From assembly GCA_030544215.1 (NCBI GenBank), contig JARZZO010000002.1:63572150-63636149 (forward strand): 64,000 nucleotides of DNA. Reading direction: 5' to 3'. Under the pieces are notes generated by a model. That model saw only the letters and a program-made list of their open reading frames with translations, ran no database searches and was not told the origin of the DNA. Of the stretch, positions 36,401-44,600 are shown in pieces. This DNA is from Zantedeschia hybrid cultivar. Lineage: Eukaryota > Streptophyta > Magnoliopsida > Alismatales > Araceae. The position numbers were made by a program, and so were the translations under genes. Positions within the stretch are counted from its first letter, which is position 1, and each line of letters begins with the position of its first letter.

Positions 36401-38631
36401 TTTTGGGCAAGCCTGTCATTGCAAGCTTGAAAAATGGACAGACTGGATTCAATTAAAACAAATGGGTGTTAGTTGGGGGCTGGGGAAAGAATATATACAT
36501 ACTTTTTTACATTGTGGATGGTACCATTTAAAAGGGGGCAGCAGTTTACCCTCACAAAGAGATGGAAGGGGAGGGCGGCAGAAGGGATGCAACATGAGGA
36601 CTTCCCAGAATACATACATACGGGGTAGGATCAAAATGAGATGCGGGGGCACATCTTCGATAGATACAACACCCCCCCCCCAAAAAAAAAAAAGGCTGTC
36701 ATTATCGTACCATGTAAGGATAAACATGTCATTTAAACAAATATTTTTGAGGCACATTTAAGCATCCCTCCAAATGACCATGTTATCCTTGCAGTTGAGG
36801 CAACATTTTATTGAAAAATACTACAAACTTCGTATAGGCAGGTATTATTACATATGACAAAAAATGCAAGTAAAACCTATAGAAAACCGAATTCATATAT
36901 GTGATGTGACATACCAATTAGGTGTGATACCTACTAAATAAACTAAAATAAACACAAGTCTACAAAAGATTGCAACTTAAATTATAAGTCCATAAACAAG
37001 TAACTTGAATTGTAAGCACATGAAATTTTGAATTTAGGCCCTTACACCTAAAACTTGCAACACAAACTGCAAATCAGTGTTAATTATCAATCAAATGATT
37101 GATTACTCTTGATTAATTGCTAACAATGACGCCCTTAAGTTAAAGAACCACGCAAAATATGTGTGCAGCCAAAAAAAAAAAGCAGTTGTAACTTGAGCCC
37201 TCCAGCCTCCAACTGCACCATGGTCCATGTTGACCCCTACAGGAGTAGAAGGATACTCTGAAAAAGGTTTAATTAGTATCATAAACATTTAGGAAAACTT
37301 GTGTGTTTAGGAGGGGATTAAATTTGATGGACGTTTATGAGGGTTTTAAGGTTTAAACTAGCCTAAATGAGAGCAAAGGGCAATTTAAATGTTAGGACAG
37401 ATTTAGGCAAGAGGACCATGGACCAACATTGAGCTTTAACGGGCTAAATTCATGATAAAAACAAACCATAACATGCATTAGACCCATTTAGGTTTCTTAA
37501 AGGATACACCTTAATGGTTATCAAATTGAGAATATGAATGGATGTTCGTATAAGATCCATTAAGAATAATCTTTTATATAAACCATCAAATGGTAATCCT
37601 TTGATGGTTATTAGTTAGGATAACAATATTGGATATATCAAAGTCCAATAAATACCCTTCAAGCCATTAACCATTAATGAAGCCAGGTGACTCATGCCCA
37701 AGGCCCAACAAAATCCACTATGGATCCATTTGAGATCTAATAAGTTAATGGGTTTGGACAAGCCCACTTAAGATCCATTAAGGACCCAAGTTAACTAAGA
37801 AGTTCACAAGATCCAATAAGGATCCAATATAGATCGAAAAGAGATTCATAACGAAACAATGTTCGGATCTTATACACCAAAGAAGATCAACAAACACAAA
37901 TAGGTGATTTCGTTATCAATGTCAACATACAAGTTTTCAAGAAACCACCAAAGAATGCAAAGAATGCGTCAAGAATGTGTTTTCTTGACCTTATAAACAA
38001 ACAAATGGCTAAGAGGGGAGGGTATACCCTTGATCCTCTAGCCAAACTCTTCAAAAGTGGCTTGAGAAGCTCTTCTAAAAGTCTCCAAGGAGTCCTTCGC
38101 AGGAACCCCCCTAGGTAGGGTATTTATAGTTTAGGAAACGAACTGGTGGAGGTCCAAATTGGATCTGGTGGCACTCCCACCAGATCACTCTTCCTTTCCC
38201 TCGAAAACTCTTGCTATCCTTTGTTCTTTTTTGAAATCTTTAATTTCAAACAACTCCTTTCCCTCTCTAGATCAATCCAGTGGGGGGTAGGAAGGCATCT
38301 AGTAGGGGGACATGAAAGAGAAAGTGAGAGTGAAACACAACTTTCCACTGGGAAGAGAAGAAGTTGCCAGGTGGTGTTCCTAATGGATCTGGTGGCGTCC
38401 CCCAGTGGATCACTTCCTCTCTCCTTTCCTTCTTTCTCTCCTCTCCTTCTTTTATTTTATTTTTCTTTTTGAATGTTTTACCCCCCAACCTACCTAGTGA
38501 GCCATCAAGGAACTGGTGGGTGAGGGTCCCACTGGAAGCCCCCCATTGAATTGCTCTCTCTTTATTTGTTACTTGCTTCTTCTTTTTTTCTTCTCCCTCT
38601 CCTTTTTTAAACCTTTGATCCGTAGGGGTAA

Positions 38632-38690
<59 letters not shown>

Positions 38691-41600
38691 GCATGCACGC
38701 GCACATGTTTTTCCCTGTTCTGTGCATAGAACAGGGGGCGGCCTTTGCTGTTGCTGCTGCCGCTGATGTTGACTTGTCCGGCTGGTGTTGTTGCTTGGTG
38801 CTGCTTCTGTGGCTGTGGCTTCTTGCTGCTGTTGTGGTTGCTTCTTGCTGTTGCTGGGACCACTGTTTGTGACTATGCACGTGGGGAAGACCTTCCCTTT
38901 GGATTTTGTGTAGGTATCAAAGTTCAAAAACTCGACTTGGATCGGCACGGATCGGCCGACTCGGACCGGTTTTAGGTCAGCCGTGCCGATCCCGGACAAC
39001 CTGGCCAAGTCCATGACTCGGATCGGCTGATCCAAGTCAGATCAAGCGATCCGAGTCTAAATCGGTCTGGGTCGGCTCGGATCGGGCCGATCCAGCCGTT
39101 GGAGGTCAAACTAGCCGTTGCTAGCCGTTTCCAAACGGCTTAGTTGAGGCCTTAGGGGTTTATTTAAACCCAAACGGCCAGCAACGACTAGTTTGGGCCT
39201 TGGGGGTCTATTTAAACCCCCACAGGCCCTCCCCTAAGGTCCCACAAGTGCCCTTTGAGCCTCCTAACACTCTTGCTCTCTCTCACACTCTCTCGATCCT
39301 AGAATTCTCTCTCGGTCTCTCCCACGAGGCCACGACTACAAGCTCCTCGATATCTCCTATTCTTCTAAATTCATTTACTTTTGTTTGTCATTTTTTTTCT
39401 TTCTATACTATTGTTCTCAGCATCTCTATTTGCCCTTTGGCAATCGACGTGATGTGAACTATGAACTGCTCAACTGCATAAAGAATGGCATCTCAAAGTG
39501 TTGCTGACCGGTCCACTGGGAATCCTCCTAGCGTTGATCCTGCTTGGGCTCATTGCACGTCGGTGGACATAAGCCAGAGAAAGGTACAATACAAATATTG
39601 CAACCGGGTCGTCTCTGGCAGGGTCTACCGATTCAAACAACATCTTACTGGAATAAAAAGTGAAGTCGCAGCATGTGCTCGAGTTCCTTCAGAGGTTCGG
39701 ATCCAATTTTGAACTTATATGAAGGAGAAAGAATCAAGTAAAGCAAGTACTGCCAAAAGAATATAGGAAATTCGAGAGGAGTTGTCTGAACCAGTGCGAA
39801 GGTCTGATGCTGGAGTTCGGCTTTGTGGAAGTAATCAACCTATAAATGTGGATGATTGGGATACAAGTAAGTTTCTTATTTAACTTATTTTCATGTTATT
39901 CATTTAACGTTTTCAGACAAAAAGTTATAGTAATTTTTTTTTTTTCTTTTACATTTAAAGTTGAATTGCGACGTGCAATAGAGGCAAGCCGACGGTCCTT
40001 TGCAGATGAGGACTTATTTCGTCACACTGGAAGATATGCAGGACAAGGAAGTGGCTCTACACCTTCTGGACAAAGGAGCACTAGTGCCAGCATGAGCACT
40101 AATGTATGCAAGGAGCTGCCTCAAAAGTTCACCATAGATGGAGATCCTAGAGTAGGTCCAATAGATCCCTTCCTCACCAAGAAAAGGGATAAACAACTTT
40201 CCATTACTGCTGCATTTAAAAACTTAAAGCTTTGTACGGAGAAGATAGGGAGAGCTACATCTAGGTGAGTTTTTTTATAACAGTATCCCTGTTAATATTG
40301 TCAATGGACCATATTATGATTCGATGATCGAAACCATAAAATAAGTTAGTAAAGGGGTTGAGGGGCCTACCCCATATGAGATATACAACAAGTACTTGTA
40401 CTTAGAAGTTGACGACATCCAGACATATATTACATACTTTGAAAGGATATAGGATGAGTATGGATGCACTTTAATGTGCGATGGATGGACAGGTACGTAA
40501 GCCTTATCTTTATTTATTTTTTCCTTAAATACAAATGGGTCTCTTTCTAATTTCTTATCATCTATGGATGGACAGGAACGTAAGCCTTATTTTCACCTAT
40601 GGTTTCTTAATTTACTGCAAAGCTGGAATAGTGTTTTGGAAGTCTATTGATGCATCTGGAAAGATAAAGAATGCCCTAGTACCTATATGAATTAATGGAT
40701 CAAATGGTGGAAGAGGTGGGGGAAAAAAATGATTGTCCAAGTGGTTACAGACAATGCAGCAGCGTTTAAGTTAGCTGGACAAATGTTGATGCAGAAGAGA
40801 CAACATCTATACTGGGTTCCATGTTCTGCTCATTGTATTGACTTGATGTTAGAAGACATTTGCTCTGATCCGATGGTGGATGGAGTGATCAAGAGTGGTC
40901 GATTTATCACCACATTCATCTACAACCACAACAACATTTTAGATATCATACACACACATACTCATAGAAGAGAGTTGCTTCGTCCGGGAGCTACCAAGTT
41001 TACATCTCAATATATCTCTCTAGATAGTTTAAGTCAACAAAAGAATAACTTGATTAGGATAGTGGCATCATAAGATTGGGAGAATCACATATTGCGGCAT
41101 GTACCAACTAAGGTCAGAGAGAAGGGTAAGAAAGTTGCTGATCTAATTCAGTCTAGGCCCTTTTGGAGGAGAGTGCAAGCAGTGTTAAATATTGTAAAAC
41201 CGCTTGTCCGTGTCTTGCAATCCTGTGATAGAGAAAGAAGATCGAATATAGGATATTTATATGAGGCTGTGAATAGAACTACGGAGCTCATTCAACTTAA
41301 CAATTCAACAACCTTTGTAAAGTGGTGGGACATAATAGACAGACATTGGGAACATACTTTACATCATGATCTTTATGCAGCTAGTAAACAACTAACTTTG
41401 TGCATTTATTAATTTGTATACACATTTATCATAAGTAATAACTAACTTCTATTTCTTTATTTAAGTTATTTTTTCAACCCTTAGTACATGTTTAGAACTG
41501 ATGGGAAGAATGATAACTACGATAGTTGCTCAGAAGTGTTGATGGATACTAAGAATGTTATTAGGCGCATGCTTGAAGATGAGGACAGAGCAATAATGGC

Positions 41601-44600
41601 ATGCAAGCAAATACATTATTATAAACTTATGTTATACTACTTAAGGACAAGTACTGCTCAAAGAGCTGCAAAGATTTTGAGTCTATGTTTGAAAACTATT
41701 AACCAGATGTTCTACTTAACTTTTAATTATAGCTTGCACATTATTGACATGTAAAATTTTCTATTTACAGCTGACTGGTGACTAGATCATAGAAAAGCAT
41801 ATGGGTATGAAGATCTAGCCTATGTAGCAATTCGGATCGTAAGTCGAACAACCTCTTCATCATGTTGTGAGAAACTGGAGCACATTTGGTTTGATTCACA
41901 CCAAGCAAAGGAATAGATTGAAGTCAAGCCATCTAGAAAAACTAGTACTCTGTCATTATAACATGACTTGGATGAGTTGTTCGAAGAGCAACATCCACTA
42001 AATGCATGGGTTGATGCAAACACTTCAAATGAACCTAAATTCAACCTAAATGATCAGGAATGGACGGAAGATGAGTTAGATGGTGTTCCACTACTTACTG
42101 ATTTTCCATCTCCTCCTTCAAAACGTCAAAAGAAGAGCAAAAAACAAGCACCAAGTAAAAGGAAGAGTGCTACTGGAATTGAGATTACTGATCTGGAGAC
42201 TATCAAGGAGGAAGATGAAATGCCAGAACCAAGTGGTGAAGTACAATATCAAACCTCAAATGACTCGACATCAAAGATGAGCTCCGACAATTCTGACCAT
42301 CGAGATGCTACCAGTGCCCCACCTCCACCAATTCAATTCGCTGGAGAACAAGAATACACACATGTTACTCAAGATGAACATCATGGTAACAGAGCAGGAT
42401 GGGAAGAAACTCTCATTCAAACATTCAGCAGATCAAAGAAGAAGGACAAAAGTAAAGTTCCTCAGTGTACAGAAGTCAAAGAAGAACTCAGGAGATAGAG
42501 AGAATATCAGGAGCAACTATTAGATGCATCATCGTATTCTCCATATGAAGGATATAGTCATCCTACTTGATATGTAGTTTACCCTCCTCAACATTCTGAT
42601 ACATTCGACTACTTAAGGAGTTACCTAGAATATCCACAAATTTCAGTCATCTATACAAATACAGATGACTATAGCATGTATGTGATGCAATATAAGCAAT
42701 ACTACTAGAGCTATATGTCATCGTCTGAGTATGTAAGTCATATGTTCATTCAGTATAATGTACGTTTGGAATAAATGTAAGTTCATGATCATATATATAA
42801 GTTTATTCAAGTTTTTTTTGTCCAACAGCATCTTATATATTTCAAATCAATATATTTCAACACAATTATGTATTGGACTTGTGTTTTATATTCTTTCACA
42901 TTTTTTCTTATTTTTTTTAATTTTTTTCTGCTACCCGATCTAGCCAACTCTGACTCAGCCAAGATCAGCCAGGAGGATTGGAATCGGCCGATCTGATCGG
43001 TTTTGGGTCGGCTGATCCGGGACCCGATCCCGGGTTTAACCTTGGTAGGTATACTTCCAGAGGTAAGGTTTTTCTTGCCCCTTCATAGATATTTTACTTA
43101 GTTTTCATTAGAAAACTAGGGTGGGATTAAAAGGATCTGAAACACCATTAAAGTTACAAATCTATTTTGAAGTTCCCAAAATTGCAAAATCTGTCCAGAA
43201 GTTCCTGAAATTCACAAATATGTCCATAAATTTGCAGGAATTGAGAACCTGTCAAGAAATGTGGAAATTGCAGACCAGCCCCCATAAACTCGTGGGAATC
43301 AGTAAAATGAGTCCCTGAACCTGAAAAAAAATATAGAAAAATCCACAAATCAGAAAACTGCAGAAAAAACCCCTGAACCATTGCAGAAAACCCTGAAGCG
43401 TAAAAGTGCAGGCCCTCGATGCTTAAAATTTCAGAAAACCCCCAGGATCCTAACAATTGCAAGAAAGCCCCAAAGACGCTAAGAATTGCAAAAAGCCCCT
43501 TGAACTTCAAATCACCAGAATATCCTTCTAGCCTAAAACAACTACACATTTAGAAAAATAATAAAACACCCCAGACCTTCATCAATCCTCGGGGTGAACC
43601 AAAACTCATCCATTTATTTCTAAATAGCATGTCAAACATGTAGAAATCTGATTTTCAATTTTCTTTAAAGCCATCATTAAATGGCAGTTAATCAAGAGAT
43701 TAAAGCTGCCACGCCAATGTAATTAATGACAAGCAAGAGCTTCGATTTGAAGAAAATCATTTTCTCTCCAAATCAAACCAAAATAGTCTTCTTAAAATCA
43801 CACAAACTCTTCCATGGTCAATGACAAGTACCATCAACTGATGAAAGAATGGAAATTTCAATCCCCAGGTGATTAAGCAGCTTAACTGATTGTGGATTTT
43901 CTCAGAACTGGATTTAATTTGGATCTGACAAGCAAAGCCATAGAATGGAAAGTACCTGTGCTCTGCTTGCGCTGAATTACTGTTCATCCTGGATTAGAAT
44001 AATACAAACTTCGCAATAATTCATAAATAAAAAATTGATCTAATATCATTTTCCAATAGCAAAAGTCAGAATCCAAACAGAAAAATTAAGATCAATAAAG
44101 GTTAAAGTTAAAACAGTACAAATTGCTAATACACGGAAGTGAGTTGGTACTGGAATAAACTAGACAACATAGCTGAAGTTCAAACAACCAACTTTTAATT
44201 CTTTGTCAACTAGAAATTTTACTCCACCTTATAGATTAGCCCGGCACTGCTTAGTTTGGTGTTGAATCCATGCCCAAAACTCTCACTAAAGCCTTTCTGG
44301 TGGTGGTCGTAACGATCTCGCGTGGGATCATATACACCCCCAACATCAAGAACAGCATCAAGTGTGTCTAACAGCTGAAAAACATTATGTTAGCAAGACC
44401 AATTCACACAAGATATAACTTCTTTTCAAAGAAAAGAAAAGGTTAAACACAGTGGTCAAGTAGAGTAATGCAAAAGGTCAAGCCAACAAATAAGACCAAG
44501 CGACAAAATTTATTCTTTCCTCTTTAACTCATGTTCAACCTTAACTGGCTTTAAATTGACAGGACAAGGCTGATGACAGTGGTGGGCTTCGCTCTCATAA

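Noticed and set aside
38569..39035. Open frames with Arg-Glu repeats on the minus strand
   Set aside because: They translate the CT microsatellite and Gln/Ala-rich GCT repeats; one crosses the hAT-C terminus.
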